Positions 43,096 through 54,289 of a stretch of 64,000 nt of DNA are shown piece after piece. Below the pieces are notes generated by a model. That model searched no databases. It worked only from the letters and a program-made list of their open reading frames with translations, and was not told the DNA's origin. This DNA comes from Symbiodinium kawagutii. Taxonomy: Eukaryota > Sar > Dinophyceae > Suessiales > Symbiodiniaceae. The stretch's first letter is position 1; each line of letters starts with the position of its first letter. Made by a program: the position numbers and the translations under genes. The stretch spans positions 21,338 through 85,337 of the forward strand of contig VSDK01012623.1 of the NCBI GenBank assembly GCA_009767595.1, written 5' to 3'.

Positions 43096-43879
43096 GCCAG
43101 ACTGGCGTCCGGTGGCTTTGAAGAACGGCCTGCTGATCTTAGAACGGGCTGGCTGTGAGTTGCTGCGGCCGGGCAGCAGCCGGCTGGTGGGCCAGGAGGG
43201 TTCGAGGCAAAGGCTAGTACCTCGTGGTTAAAACAGAGGTTTCCTATGATGGTTCCATCAACCCAGCGATCATTAGCCATTTAGGTGCGTTTGTTTGTTC
43301 ACCCGTTGTCCAGTTGTCCACCTGATCTATCTAGCTGTGTGTCCAGCTCATCCATGCAGTTTTCCACCCAATCTACCTGTTTGTCCACCTAATTTGTTTG
43401 TGAAAACAATTTTCCTGCCTCTTTGTTTGTCGATCTATCTGCCTTCTACTGATCTATCCCCCAAATCGGTTGAACCTGTGCATTGATATAGGTGTATGCC
43501 TGTGCAGAATGCATCATATGTCAGGTGGGCTATAGACCACCCATATGGTCCAGACCAGCTATTTGTGGCCGGGGCTTGTGTTGGACATGTCATCGCCCCC
43601 CGAATGGTGAGTTCATCCTGAGGTTTCTGGAGCCAAACTGAGCCGCTTGGGTCCGCTGTGCTGATGAATCAATTGAAGTGCTATGATTGCTGGCTCATGA
43701 TGCAGCTTGGTGAACACCATGTTGAGATTTCACCGGTGCAGCGTGACAGATTTGCACAGGTGTGCCCTGTGGAGCGGCTGGTCTCACCTGTGGGGGTTTC
43801 GCAGGTGCAAAAGTGGAGGGGCACAACGTACCCAGGGTGGTTCACCATAAACCCCATAGACCATCCAATGCATGCTTGA
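43096..43879 (+). CDS. Unidentified exon pair
   Basis: Exon 43096-43186 (after TTGCAAG) reads PDWRPVALKNGLLILERAGC then ELLRPGSSRL. The donor CTG|GTGGGCCAGGAGG is a short family F-like end. Exon 43760-43879 (after TTTGCACAG, phase 0) reads VCPVERLVSPVGVSQVQKWR then TYPGWFTINPIDHPMHA to a TGA. The frame of the second exon is open upstream to about 43620. Each of three nearby exons (42639, 43879, 44366) ends in a stop, so some of these models must be incomplete. Confidence 0.45.
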
Positions 43880-44155
43880 AAATGCCATCAATGGCTGGCT
43901 TTCAATGCTTTCTCGCGTTGTGAGAAGTCCAGAGGGTGACCAGCATGGAAGCGGTACAATCCAGCTTGTGGGTCGATGATTTGGGAGGACGAGGAGTCAA
44001 CCATTAAAACCAAACTTGCGACGCTATCAGATGTGGGGGTTTCTTAAGTCATAGGGGGCCCAGAATGGATTGTTTGCTAGTATGAATTGTATAACTGGCT
44101 AATATGGGATGATCAGGGACTATTCCTATGAATTGAGAAACCACCATGTTGATAG

Positions 44156-44366
44156 TTCTCGTACCCCATGGTACCTGTATCAACGGCCAGAACTGATGCT
44201 TCTAGATCTTTGGGGCGATCTCACCGGCGAGAGGACGCTGCCTGAAGCAGAACTCTGCCCTCTTGAGAAGCCGTCAGTTCCACAGCAGATGGCTTTGGAG
44301 AGAGCCTTGGCACCAGCGAAGGCCGACCTCCAACATGAGGAGACCAAACTAGACACGCAAATGTAG
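44156..44366 (+). CDS. Terminal exon, unidentified
   Basis: Starts after TGATAG, just outside a family A right end. It reads TPWYLYQRPELMLLDLWGDL, TLPEAELCPLEKPSVPQQMA, then an Ala/Glu/Lys helix, and stops with TAG at 44364-44366. Clearly coding in composition. Partner exons unknown. Confidence 0.45.
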
Positions 44367-44831
44367 CTGACCAGATGCACAACAGATAATGCGAGCGTGC
44401 TTCTGAACAGATCAGTCTTGATTCCTTGCAAAAGGGTATGGGGCACATGAGCACATGAAGTGGACATGGAGTGATGATGTAATTATGCCACTCCATTCCA
44501 ATGTGCAGAGTTTCGAGGCTTGGGGCAAGCATCGGTGGCCTTCCTGATCTTGGCCAATGATTACTTTGCCCCTTGGCGCTTGCCTTACCTGGCTGGTGGT
44601 TGGTAGGGAGCGAGGCCAGGAGCCAGGCGTATCTCCATACCCTTCTAATGAGCCAAGGAGCTACCAAGAAAGCCCTGACCAACTAGTAGTTACAGCAGTT
44701 GCGGATTTTCATCGATGATGGCATTTTCAATTTGAGATGCGAAAGCAGTGAAGCAGCATCTCCATGAAGCAATGGAATCAATGGAATCAATCTCTAAGGG
44801 AGACAGGATCCGGGATTCAAAGGCTTAGAGC

Positions 44832-45307
44832 ATGCAGCAACGGAATTCGGATACTCAGACGACCGCCTGGCAGGCACAAGTGCGGCGGCTGATTTCTCGT
44901 GTGCTGCACGTCACCGACGGTTTGGCGCTTTGCCACTTGGATACGAAGGCCCGGCAGCGCTGTTGAGAGGATCTGTTCAAAAACTGGCTGCTTGGGAGCC
45001 GCTCAGGCGAGGGATGAGTCACATTGAGCTCCTTAAGGGGCCGCGCATGGATGGCTGCTCAAGAAGCCAGTGCCCAGCATGGTTGCGATGCCAGGTGGCA
45101 AGAAGTGAAGACCTGGATGATTTCAGAAGGTGCGGTGGGATCCCTGTGGGGAAGGGTGCCACTACGTCACTAGGGGGGACCAGTCGTCGTTCAAATTGTG
45201 ACGTTGAGGTGCTGCGAGGCTGCTGCTTAGTAACGGTTTGGCCAATATCCACGACTGATGGAAATGAATTTCTCGGACAGTGCCTGATTAAGGCGAACCT
45301 CGGGTAA
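44832..45307 (+). CDS. Two overlapping coding-like frames, unidentified
   Basis: Frame 1: ATG at 44832, reading TTAWQAQVRRLISRVLHVTD and LALCHLDTKARQRC to a TGA at 44964-44966. Frame 2, open from about 44850 to 45307, reads EGPAALLRGSVQKLAAWEPL and MSHIELLKGPRMDGCSRSQC, and ends KANLG at a TAA. One may be a true first exon and the other an artefact of GC-rich codons. It could be the 5' part of the xylosyltransferase-like gene that follows. Confidence 0.35.
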
Positions 45308-45802
45308 TGGTTTTTAAGCTGGTTGAGAAATGTGGATCATAGTCAAACTGGGTTTATGTTGGGAATGATCTCCATCTCGGCCCTGTTCTGGTGCGGAAGG
45401 GCTTCAACCATCCTGCATTTTCACATCCAAAATTTGCACATTATTCATTATTCACCGGCGGATATGTTTTTTTGTTTACATAGTCATACTCATATCGTAT
45501 CAGCTGGTCATAGTTGTCATTTTATCGGCCATTCTTAGCCATTCTGAACCACCATCATTGGCCCTCCTACCAACTGCCGTGATAAATCCTGTTGTTCACC
45601 GCGCCGATGCTCACCACAATTTACCACAATAAGCATTACCCTCTGGGAAACTAACCTGTAAGCAAACAAACCCGATTTTTGGTAGGTAAAACCACCATTT
45701 TTAGAGGTAAAGGCGCAGCATCAATGGTGGATTTTCCATTCCCCGTGAGGGACTGAGGGTCATCCTGGGCCCCTCCACGAGGCATCACCATCCACCGCCC
45801 AG

Positions 45803-45844
45803 GTGGGCGGCGCGAAGCTTCGATCGAGGTTCCGAAGTTGGGCG
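45803..45844 (+). CDS. Small exon candidate
   Basis: CCGCCCAG|GT ... GGCG|GTAAAG; reads GRREASIEVPKLG. Good donor and AG|G acceptor. Possibly in the gene that continues at 46143, but the phase does not match directly. Confidence 0.3.
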
Positions 45845-46142
45845 GTAAAGACCTGCGGCTTCGGGGTAGGAAGTGGTGGATGGTGGTGGTGGTGGTGGCT
45901 GGTCGCGTTGAATCGCTGGGAATGGCTTGTGATGGCTAGGAAGTTCGATGGTCAATGATAGCGGATGAACATCAAAGAGAATATGGGGGAGGATGAAGGG
46001 AGGTATGAGAATTAGGAGAGGTATGCCCCATTGTAACCCCGAAGTTCTTGCAGGTGACTGGTGCTTTTTGGGTTGAAACTGACTACTTTTTGGTAGGTTG
46101 GGAAGCTGGTAAGACCGGGTAAGATGCGGCTGGGGACCTAAG

Positions 46143-49100
46143 GAGCGCGTTCAAATCTTCAGTGCCTTCGCTGTGCATCGCGGTGGTCGATCCATGCTGG
46201 ACGTGCAGCTAAACGCCATGCGCTTGTTGTTGGCCAGTGCTATCGCATGGGATTACTATGTGAACTTGAGCCACTTGTTTTTTCATTGATGGGGTCTTTA
46301 TGCGCTGAAAAAACTTTCATTTAGTTTGTTTACTTGTTTTTTCAATTATATGTTGTTTCAATTGTTTTTTTTTTATCACTTGTGAACTTGTTTATTCATG
46401 GAGTTTTTTCTATGCATTTAGTTTTTTTTTGAGATTCTACTTGAACTTGAGCCACTTGGTGGGCATGGATGGCAATGGGTCCTCATATCGTTATGGTGCA
46501 TGACAATCCCCGGAGTGGGTCGAATCATCTTGGGATTTTACCCAAAAATAGGGGACACGATTGGGATTTTACCAAAGCATAGGGGACTTGAATTTCGGGG
46601 ATTAAAGAACCACATACGGGAATTGAAATTCGTGGACTTTAGAAACATCAGGAATTGACTTTCGGAGGTCTGGGAAACGCAGGGAAGCTGAATTTCGGGG
46701 ATCAAATGGCAACATAGGGGAATTAAATTGTACGATTCAAAAACGGAGGGGACGTGAATTTTGGGCATTTAGAACCGTAGGGGAATTCAATTTCGTGGAT
46801 TTCAAAAACGTAGGGGACTTGAGTTTTGGGGATTTCAGAAACATATGGACCTTGAATTTTTGGGATTTGAAAAATATAGGTGACTTGAACTTCAGGGATT
46901 TAAAAATGTGGGGATTGAATTTCGGGGATTTCTAAAACATACGGGATTTGAATTTTGGGGATTTTTTCAACAGAGGGGAAATTCAATTCCGGGGATTTAA
47001 AAAGACCATGGGCGAATTGAATTCCGGAGATTTACCACGACCATGGGGGAATTGAATTCTGGTGATTTTAGAAAACCATCGGGGAGTTGAATTCCAGAAA
47101 TTAAAAAAGCACATAGGGGAATTGAACTCCGTAGAGTTGTACATACCATACCATTTAGGGAATTCGGAATCCTGGAGTGAAATCGACAAGTTTGGCCACC
47201 AAGAGTCCATGTTTTGTCCATGCTTTGAACGTGTATAGCTTGAGAGTAGGGCCTTTGAAGCTTTTGATCTTTGCATGCTGCCAAGCTGCGAGAGGTGATA
47301 CACACTATCCAGCTGAAGCTATGTCCTTCATGGGTTCCTATTTGTGTCTGAACCGCGGTGCGAATTATGTGACTTGACCGAGCGGCGCATGCAGAACCTT
47401 CTTGGCAGAGCACAGGTTCAGATTTCCCGCGCTTTCGCGGAGCAGTTTTTCTTGTTCGGATGTTCCCGAAGATTTTTTGTCCACAGTTGCAACATGACCT
47501 CTTCTTGATGGTTAGCTATTGGTAGTCATGGTTGGTAGTGGTTGCTGATAGGGGATGGTTGCCAGCAAGTAAGGCCCTTGGTGGTTCAAACATCCATGCA
47601 TGCGCAGGTATATGATGTATACCTATAGGCTTCAACCTGGCAGAATTATTTCGGGCATAGTGGATCGACCGCCATCAACAGTTCTACTTTATTCTCAGCC
47701 AGTAATCCCTAATTTCACGACCTGTTGCTCATTGTTGTCTTGGACAATGATCTTTTGTTGCATGCCTGGCACTAAGCGACCAAAAATCACAACCAATAAA
47801 CAACAAGTCCCAGGGGATCACCACCCAGGAAAACCAGAGAGAAAGAGCTCATATATCCAATCATACCAGTCATTAGAACCACCAGCAACCATAGTTGGTC
47901 ATGATTGCTGTTGACAGCGAGCCGCTATGTCTTGTTGTAGCCACTATGCTTGGGGTTGAACCCTTGCCAGCTTGGGACACGTTGGGACACGCTGATTGGT
48001 TCAGGCGCGTATCACCTCGACGAAGTTCTACGATCCCACTTTGCAGGGAGGGAAGGGTGCCACCTACTCTGGGCCTCGTGCCTCGGCACATTTTTGAGAA
48101 TCCTATTTTTGTGCCTTTGAAGTCACTTAAGTAAGTACATATATATATATATATATATCCCAGAAAGTAGTAAGATGAAGTAGGTATGCAAGGAAGTATG
48201 TATACAAGTGAGTAAGGAATGAAGTAAGTATGTGAGGAAATATTTTTGACTTCAGTCCTTTAAGTCTTTCGCTTTGAGTGGCTTCAAAAAGTGTGCCGAA
48301 AGGATTTCGCCCAAGGAAAGGACGACCTTTACATCGCCTGTGACCGTTCACTGGCCTTTGAATGCGAGGGCCAGCTCTTCTCGGTGACGCCAGGCGATCT
48401 CAAGCCGTGGGGTCGGGGTCAGACCAGCCAGGTTGTGGAGTTGCAGGGGTACCACTGGGCCTGATCGTTTTACAAGGGTTAAAGCCATTAATGATGGTTA
48501 AGAATAGGGGAGAATCACCAACAACAAGACCCATATGGGCGTTTCTCAGGTCAGTCAGGGGTTGATTGTTTGGTGATTTTTACAAGCAACTATTCTTTAG
48601 TGGTTTCTCAAGTGACAGGGATACCGCCAGCTATCATCCAGTTGATTCATCATCCATGGTGTATACTAAGAAAATGTGATAAGCCAACCATTTTAGGCCC
48701 CCCAAATCATCCTTTATTCACCATTTTAGGCCCCCAGATTATCCTTTATTAGTCATCTACAACAATAAGCCCATCATAGCATTGGGGTTCCAAATTTCAT
48801 GAAACTATTGTTGTTTCGCCACTATTGCTGGCGATCATCCAGTTTATTAGTCATTTAAAGTAATGAAATGTAATCAACCAACAATCTTTTGGGGGCACCC
48901 TCATTTCAAGAAACTCCCATCTCCAACAAATCCACCATTGTCCTGGACTGTCCAAGTGATGAATTTGACCACCATTGAGATGCGTTGAAGCCAGAGACCA
49001 GTTTCTTAGCGCCCGGTGCCTGGCAGTTGGTTGCGAAGGAGCTAGGGAGGTATCCCTGTAGCCTTCCACTGGGGGAGCCAGTCGGAGCCCCGAAGCAAAT

Positions 49101-52100
49101 GGTAATTGGATGAGCAACCTGATTGGATCCACACACACGCGGCAATGCACCAGTGTTCATGCATTTTTCTCCTGCATTTTTCTCCTGCATTTTTCTCCTG
49201 CTGGGCAAACCGTGGGAAGCCCTGGCAACGAACCTGATTTGATCTTTTTTTTTTGAGCACAATCAGAGTCCATCAGATGCAATCAGATTCAATCAGATGC
49301 GATCAGTTGCAGTTAGATGCGATCAGATGCCATCAGATGCGATCAGATGCCATCAGTGTCGGGACAGTTCCGTGCCAGGAGTGAAATATCCACCGTTATG
49401 GTCGGGGGTCAAAGCTGCCTCTGGACCCGAGTGGTTGATGCTCAGCCGGAAATTTGTCGAGTACGTGCAGGATGGTTCCCTGGCAGCTGAGTCCAATCCA
49501 ATGCCGGGGGTTTCTTAAAATCGGGGAACTCCAAAATGGTTGGTTGATGACTTTAACTTTACCTGGTTGGTGGTTTGACTAATTTTTTATTTTCCCCAGT
49601 AATGATGAACAAGTGGTTGGTTGACTAATATGTTTCATAAGGGTTCAAACCACCAAACAGCTATACATGTTTCATAAATGATGATGTTGGGGGTGCCTCC
49701 GTTGAAAGCACCAAATCAGTCGAAAATTGAATACACAACTCAGCTTCGATTCAAAACTCAGCTTCGATTCTTCTCACAATTCCAATGGGCGACGCTTACC
49801 AAGAATTCCAATGATTCAAGATGGTGAAACATCTAACTAGCTGAGATTTGTCGATGGCTGCAGTGATGATGAGAAATCTTCACGGGATAGGCCAGCCCAT
49901 GGAAGGTACGAAACAAAGAGTCCATGAAGATTCAACTGGCTGGTGGTTGGGAGGGGGTCGAGGCCAGTAGCCAAGGGTATCCGAGTTTTGATTTCAAAAC
50001 TGCGCGAGACCGAAATCAATTTGACAGTGCTGGTTGAGTCGAAATTTATTATCAAAGCTCACCTCACTTCCATGGGGCTGCAGAAATCCAAAGAATAGGA
50101 CATGGTTTGCTAATGATTGCGACCCAAGACTCGCCGCTTCGTGCTTTCAACGGACACATTCAAGACACAAAAAGGCAAAGTCTGACAACTTGAGTAATTC
50201 AGAACCCGAACATTTTCCCCAAAAAGCGAGCTCCCTGTTCCAACGCGAGCAAATCAATGGCTGTTTCTCAAGAGAAGGGTACCCCCAAATCACCTATTAT
50301 TCACTATTTCCCGTAATAAGCCAACCATAACTTTGAGGTCCCTTATATCAGAAAAAAAGCACACGGATGATGAAAAAATGATGAAAGAGGATCAAATGCT
50401 GGGCTACTGATTGGCTTATGGCGAAGGGCAACGGAACGAGCGTCGGTGGGCGCGGGGAAAACGACGACCAACAACTCCTTGCGTTGATCAGATGTTTCAA
50501 TTGTTTTGGATGTCCAGGGTGTTACCGAATGCAAGCTTAGACTTCTTGCCGCGACATTGCTTACTTTTTTAGAGTTTGAATATTTATTATATCATCCGTC
50601 ATGCACCTGCAAAAATTCTTCATTTACCAACCTGGACATTCCATTGTAACACTTTTTCTGGCAAACCATGGTTTGGATACACTTTCTGACCACTTTGCGA
50701 GTTTTTTTTAGCCAAATGAGCACTTTTTCGGTAAATTCATGAATGAGATTTGAACAGTTTTTCGACTATCAGCCCCCAAAGTACCCATACCACTAAACTG
50801 GGCAACCCGCAAGATGCGCGCAAATTCCCGCAAAATGGGCGCAAATTTCCGCAACATGCGCGCAATTCAAAAAGTGTACGAACTGGGAATTTTACGTCCT
50901 TGTCTTAGAACTCTTCGTAGCACTTTTTTTTTGTGTTTTGTAACGCTTTTGGGTGAAATGTGCACTTATTGGTTTTGTACACTTTTTTGTGTAACGATGG
51001 AATCTCCAGGAATTTATTTGCAGAGCCTTGCGCCGCGGCTCCAAGGCTTGAACGACAGCAGAAGTCTGGTCCGTGTGATCTATGACGACCTTGCAGCCCT
51101 GAGCATTCCGGAGGAGCTGAGTGAGCCAACTTGCCGTGACTTTGAACTAGTCAGTCATGATGGTTGAAGTAATCAATAACAGTTATTTTTTAGGAGTTTG
51201 TTAACTAGTCGTTATGACTATTATATAACTATTATTGTTATTATCAAACAACTGGCCCATCCCCTCAGTTAGGATTCGAAGATCGAAAGTGAGACGGGGC
51301 CAAACTCTTGAACACTCTGACTACAAGACAGGGGGGTTGCGACGCCAGCTCACCAGGCACAAGGGAAAAAAAACCTTATCATCCAAAACCATAATAGTTT
51401 TGGGGGAGATTATGGAGTGGTGAATGATGATTTCAACGTGGGGAAGACCATGGAAAACATGGGATTATAGTGGTTGAATGATGACTATGGACCATGGAAA
51501 ACATGAGCTGAGCTGAGCCAACTTTCTGATCCAGCATGGTTATAACCATAAATAATCGTTAATCATAGGGGATAATAACCAGCAATAGTATGGTATAATA
51601 TGGTTAAAAAAATGTTGAGAATGGGATAATAACCAACAATAGTATGGTATGATATGGTTAAAAAAATGTTGAGAATGGGATAATAACCAACAATAGTATG
51701 GTATGATATGGTTTAAAAAATATTGAGAATGGGATAATAACCAGCAATAGTATGGTATGATATGGTTGAAAAACTGTTGAGAATGGGATAATAACCACCA
51801 GTAGCATGGTATAATATGGTGAAGCAACTCCTATCAGGGACATTTTTAGAGGGGATTAAGGCGGCCAATGATGGGGAAAGCCATGGAAAACCGCGGGGTT
51901 CTCTAGGGTTAACTATTGTTAAGAGTGGTTTTAGGAGAGATTACACTGGTTGATAATAGGATTTTATAATAGTGGTTAGCCAGCTTGCAAGAGAAGATTT
52001 GAGGTGTTGGCATCGTGCCAAGTTTTCGGATGAGAATTATTCAACCTGTGAAACTGGGGCATGGGATCACAGTGTGCGCTTGTCATTTCTTCTTCGCTGA

Positions 52101-53250
52101 CTTTTCACACAAGAACTGAAAACTGGTTGTTTCAAACATTTTTGATTTTCCCTAGTAGTTTTTTACCAATTGGTTTTGACTTATACTTTTCATGGTGGTG
52201 GTTCAGCCGCCAACCAAAAAAGTTGAGGAGACCTTTTTCCAGACGCTTTTGCTGACCTCGCACTTTTGCCACAGTGTGCTTCGACACGAATTCTTGTGCC
52301 CAGCGCTGCTCATCGCTTTTTCTGGGCGCATGATCTGTTATGCAAGACAAAGCATCTGTAACATATGCCTCCTGTTGCCAGTGATGCGACCACAGATCAC
52401 CCCAGGCGTGACAATTCTGTAATAACAGAGCATTCTTTGAGGTCTTCATCTTCCCATGTTCCTTCCCATGTTCCTTCCCACGTTTCCCCCTTGCCGTGAT
52501 CCATGTTCAGTGGCCATGTCTCATGGGTGGCCAGGGTCGGCTCTGAAAGGTACCTGGACCTGTACGATGCCCCGTGGCGGCGCTCGCCAGGCAGTGACTT
52601 TCCTTTCCAGAGCCCGAGGCGCGAAAGATCGGCCTTGCAACAGGGGTGATGGATCCAGTACGGTGATGGGCTGCACGGGGATGGATCTTTTCGGAGTCGC
52701 CCATGGATTCTGATTCTCAGGTTTACTCATTGTTACACTATGTGTTGCTCATTGTTACACTATGTAGCTGTAACAACAAGTCATCTTAGTATTCTATGTT
52801 TACTTGTTGGACTGTTTTCTGGGAGAGATCTGCAACAACATGAAACTGGAACTAGCCTAGAAGCAAAATACTTGGACATCCCTTCGTCCTGGAGCCATGG
52901 GTAGTCACAAAACTAGCATAAACGATGTAAAGCAACATCTCCTTTGCATGTTATCAACCTGCAGGCCTTTGAATGGCAGCCACCTTCGTGACATCGCATC
53001 GGAGGAGCCGTGGTTCGTTCGAAAGGCGCGCATGGCCTGCGTGTGGCACATCTTGGCAAACAGCAGGGTCTTACGGCTGGATGAGCCATGTCCACTGCTT
53101 GTTTTGGGCTTAGTTCAGCTACCTTATAGGGCTGAGAATTGTGGTGGTAGCCCCAGTTGCACATCCAAGTCGCAGGTAGAGTGGGAGGTCTTGGTTCATC
53201 GCTCTTGTGTACAGAGTGGATGGGCTATCATCATTGAGCGGACTATCTGA
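46143..53250 (+). CDS. Peptide O-xylosyltransferase-like glycosyltransferase (GT14), multi-exon
   Basis: Pieces lie in family order. 46143-~46277: SMLDVQLNAMRLLLASAIAW then DYYVNLSHL, matching the family's LRSMQDLL...WDFFINLSATDYP block. 47383-~47445: RRMQNLLGRAQ. 48264-48431: LQKVCRKDFAQGKDDLYIAC then DRSLAFECEGQLFSV, matching ...QGLDRLFHECD. 49357-49509: ASGPEWLMLSRKFVEYVQDG, matching GSDWFVLTRSFVEYV. 52207-52275: VEETFFQTLLLTSHFC, matching the ESFFHTVL acidic block. 52965-~53067 (open to 53250): NGSHLRDIASEEPWFVRKAR, matching DFLRLQ...FFARKF. Known members add xylose from UDP-xylose to Ser of proteoglycan cores, or GlcNAc branches, in the Golgi as type II membrane proteins. The N-terminal anchor is not seen, so exact specificity is open. 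An exon between 52275 and 52965 (about 52511-52660) has an unresolved frame. Family A and C elements mark the intron ends at 49510 and 52206. Confidence 0.7.
46530..47150. repeat. Degenerate ~36-bp minisatellite
   Basis: About 17 units of the type GAATTGAATTCCGGGGATTT...CATAGGGG, 34-37 bp each, heavily mutated, inside an intron of the xylosyltransferase-like gene. Units near 36 bp keep minus-strand frames partly open with a recurring NSPM-F-NPRN 12-residue pattern (46538-47303). Confidence 0.85.
47600..48131 (+). CDS. Coding-like segment inside the GT14 gene
   Basis: The part at ~47917-48131 (after GTTGACAG) reads VVATMLGVEPLPAWDTLGHA, RREGRVPPTLGLVPRHIFEN-like sequence and FVPLKSLK, with a strong AA|GTAAGT donor at 48132. 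Its phase does not join the exon at 48264. The GT14 family has no obvious counterpart, so it may be an insertion in the protein, an alternative exon or a separate remnant. The frame at 47600-47914 is weaker. Confidence 0.35.
48820..48982 (+). repeat. Segmental duplicate (copy 1)
   Basis: Shares about 145 bp with 59612-59762, including GGCGATCATCCAGTTT, ATCTTTTGGGGGCACC and the non-element flank CCAACAAATCCACCATTGTC...GATGAATTTGACCACCATTG. Copy 1 has an extra TGGACTGTCC. In copy 1 the flank reads KSTIVLDCPSDEFDHH before a stop. Confidence 0.8.
49262..49357. repeat. 10-bp repeat (GATCAGATGC / CATCAGATGC)
   Basis: Nine to ten units directly before the exon at 49357; the last unit provides the acceptor CCATCAG. 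Confidence 0.9.
49562..49660. mobile_element. Family C element
   Basis: CTGGTTGGTGGTTTGACTAA at left, GGGTTCAAACCACCAAACAG at right, 99 bp, in the intron after the GT14 exon 49357-49509. Confidence 0.85.
50600..50890. repeat. ACACTTTTTC and GCGCAAATT motif region
   Basis: CACTTTTT-type motifs recur every 30-50 bp (50650-50780), followed by GCGCGCAAATTCCCGCAAAA-type repeats (50815-50865) and AAAAAGTGTACG. This mirrors 4488-4535 upstream of the retrogene. Confidence 0.55.
50997..51167 (+). CDS. 56-codon ORF within a GT14 intron, unidentified
   Basis: ATG at 50997; reads LQSLAPRLQGLNDSRSLVRV and IYDDLAALSIPEELSEPTCR, stop TGA at 51165-51167. Clearly protein-like. It does not correspond to a GT14 segment. 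TTTGCAG at 51021 could also make it an exon. It lies right after a GCGCAA/AAAAAGTGTAC region like the one before the retrogene at 4557, so a second retroposed gene is possible. Confidence 0.4.
   Translation: MESPGIYLQSLAPRLQGLNDSRSLVRVIYDDLAALSIPEELSEPTCRDFELVSHDG
51560..51832. repeat. 54-bp minisatellite, five units (18 codons)
   Basis: Unit GGGATAATAACCAACAATAG + TATGGTATGATATGG + TTAAAAAAATGTTGAGAAT, 54 bp, nearly identical in the middle three copies. Because 54 is 18 codons and minus is stop-free, a 95-codon minus ORF repeats HIIPYYCWLLSHSQHFFN. The ATAACCANCAATAG block is family B interior sequence, so an element part has been amplified. Confidence 0.95.
52121..52215. mobile_element. 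Family C element overlapping an exon start
   Basis: ACTGGTTGTTTCAAACATTT at left; the right end is GTGGTTCAGCCGCCAACC. The GT14 exon begins after the inner CAG at 52206, so the last bases of the element (CCGCCAACC) are coding (PPT). Confidence 0.65.
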
Positions 53251-54020
53251 GCCAACCTCGAACAGACCGGAAGTGAAACGCAAACAGAGAGTCTGTTGGG
53301 GGTAGAATGAAAAAATGTTCTATATGGGCCAATTAATTTGGAAGGGAAGGGAGCAATGTATAAGGTGTGATCTATGAGTACACATCATGAGATGTCATGT
53401 GGATTTGACAAGATCACTATCCAACCATTATTGTTACTGTCATCATTTCAATATCATTTCACGTTTGGGTGGTTTCCAAAATAGAGGACCACTAAATCAT
53501 CCTTTACATTAATCACTTCTAGCAATAAACTAACCATTTTGAGGGGTCCTCTATTTGAAGAAACGCCCATGACCCTCATCTTGGACTCAGCGCTTTGCAT
53601 CATGACACTTCTATGTGCCCCCGAAGTTTTGGACACTTCTCGCATCCCAACTCGGTGCCTGATGTGAAATCCGGATCAACCAGCCATGTTTGGCTACCAA
53701 TCACCAGCTAATTATGATCAAAAGTGGTGCTGGTTTAGCAATTCTCCCATGGTTGTTGTTGTTGGCCATTGTCGGCGATCGACTCCCCATTTTCAACCAC
53801 TAAGCACCCAGCATCATAATCATTCATATGGCTGTGGGTCAAAAGCCCTGTACGCCTGGTTCCCCCATCATTAACCAGCTTGTTTTCCCTATTATTGCTG
53901 GTGATTATCCCCCACTATTGGTTGGTTAATATTGACCCTGCCATATACTTCAAGACCTTTCAAGGCTCGCCGCCACCAGGACCACTGCCACCACCGGGGC
54001 CCCTGTTTGCTCACCTGGCA
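53251..54020. other. Spacer after the GT14 gene
   Basis: Family A (53463-53570) and family B (53826-53945) with AT-rich DNA. No exon supported. Confidence 0.55.
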
Positions 54021-54021
54021 G

Positions 54022-54114
54022 GTGGATGGCGCCTCGGGTGCTGGGAGAGCCTTGCGGAGCGCTTTGGAACGCTATGTGGCACGGCGGGAGAAGCCAAGGC
54101 GAGGCAACATCCAG
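54022..54114 (+). CDS. Possible exon, unidentified
   Basis: After CTGGCAG the frames read GASGAGRALRSALERYVARR or GCWESLAERFGTLCGTAGEA; both are open. The end is near ACATCCAG. Frame undecided. Confidence 0.3.
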
Positions 54115-54289
54115 GAGATATCAGGCAGTGGCCTTGGCGAATATGTTGCTTATTATCATTGATTAACCGGTATGGTTGGTTATTATCCCCTATGATGTGT
54201 TATACTATAGTGGCTAATATGTTGGCTATTATGATCTCATTGATATATTGTAGTGGCCTTGGCTAGATATCATTCAACAGATAGAAATC

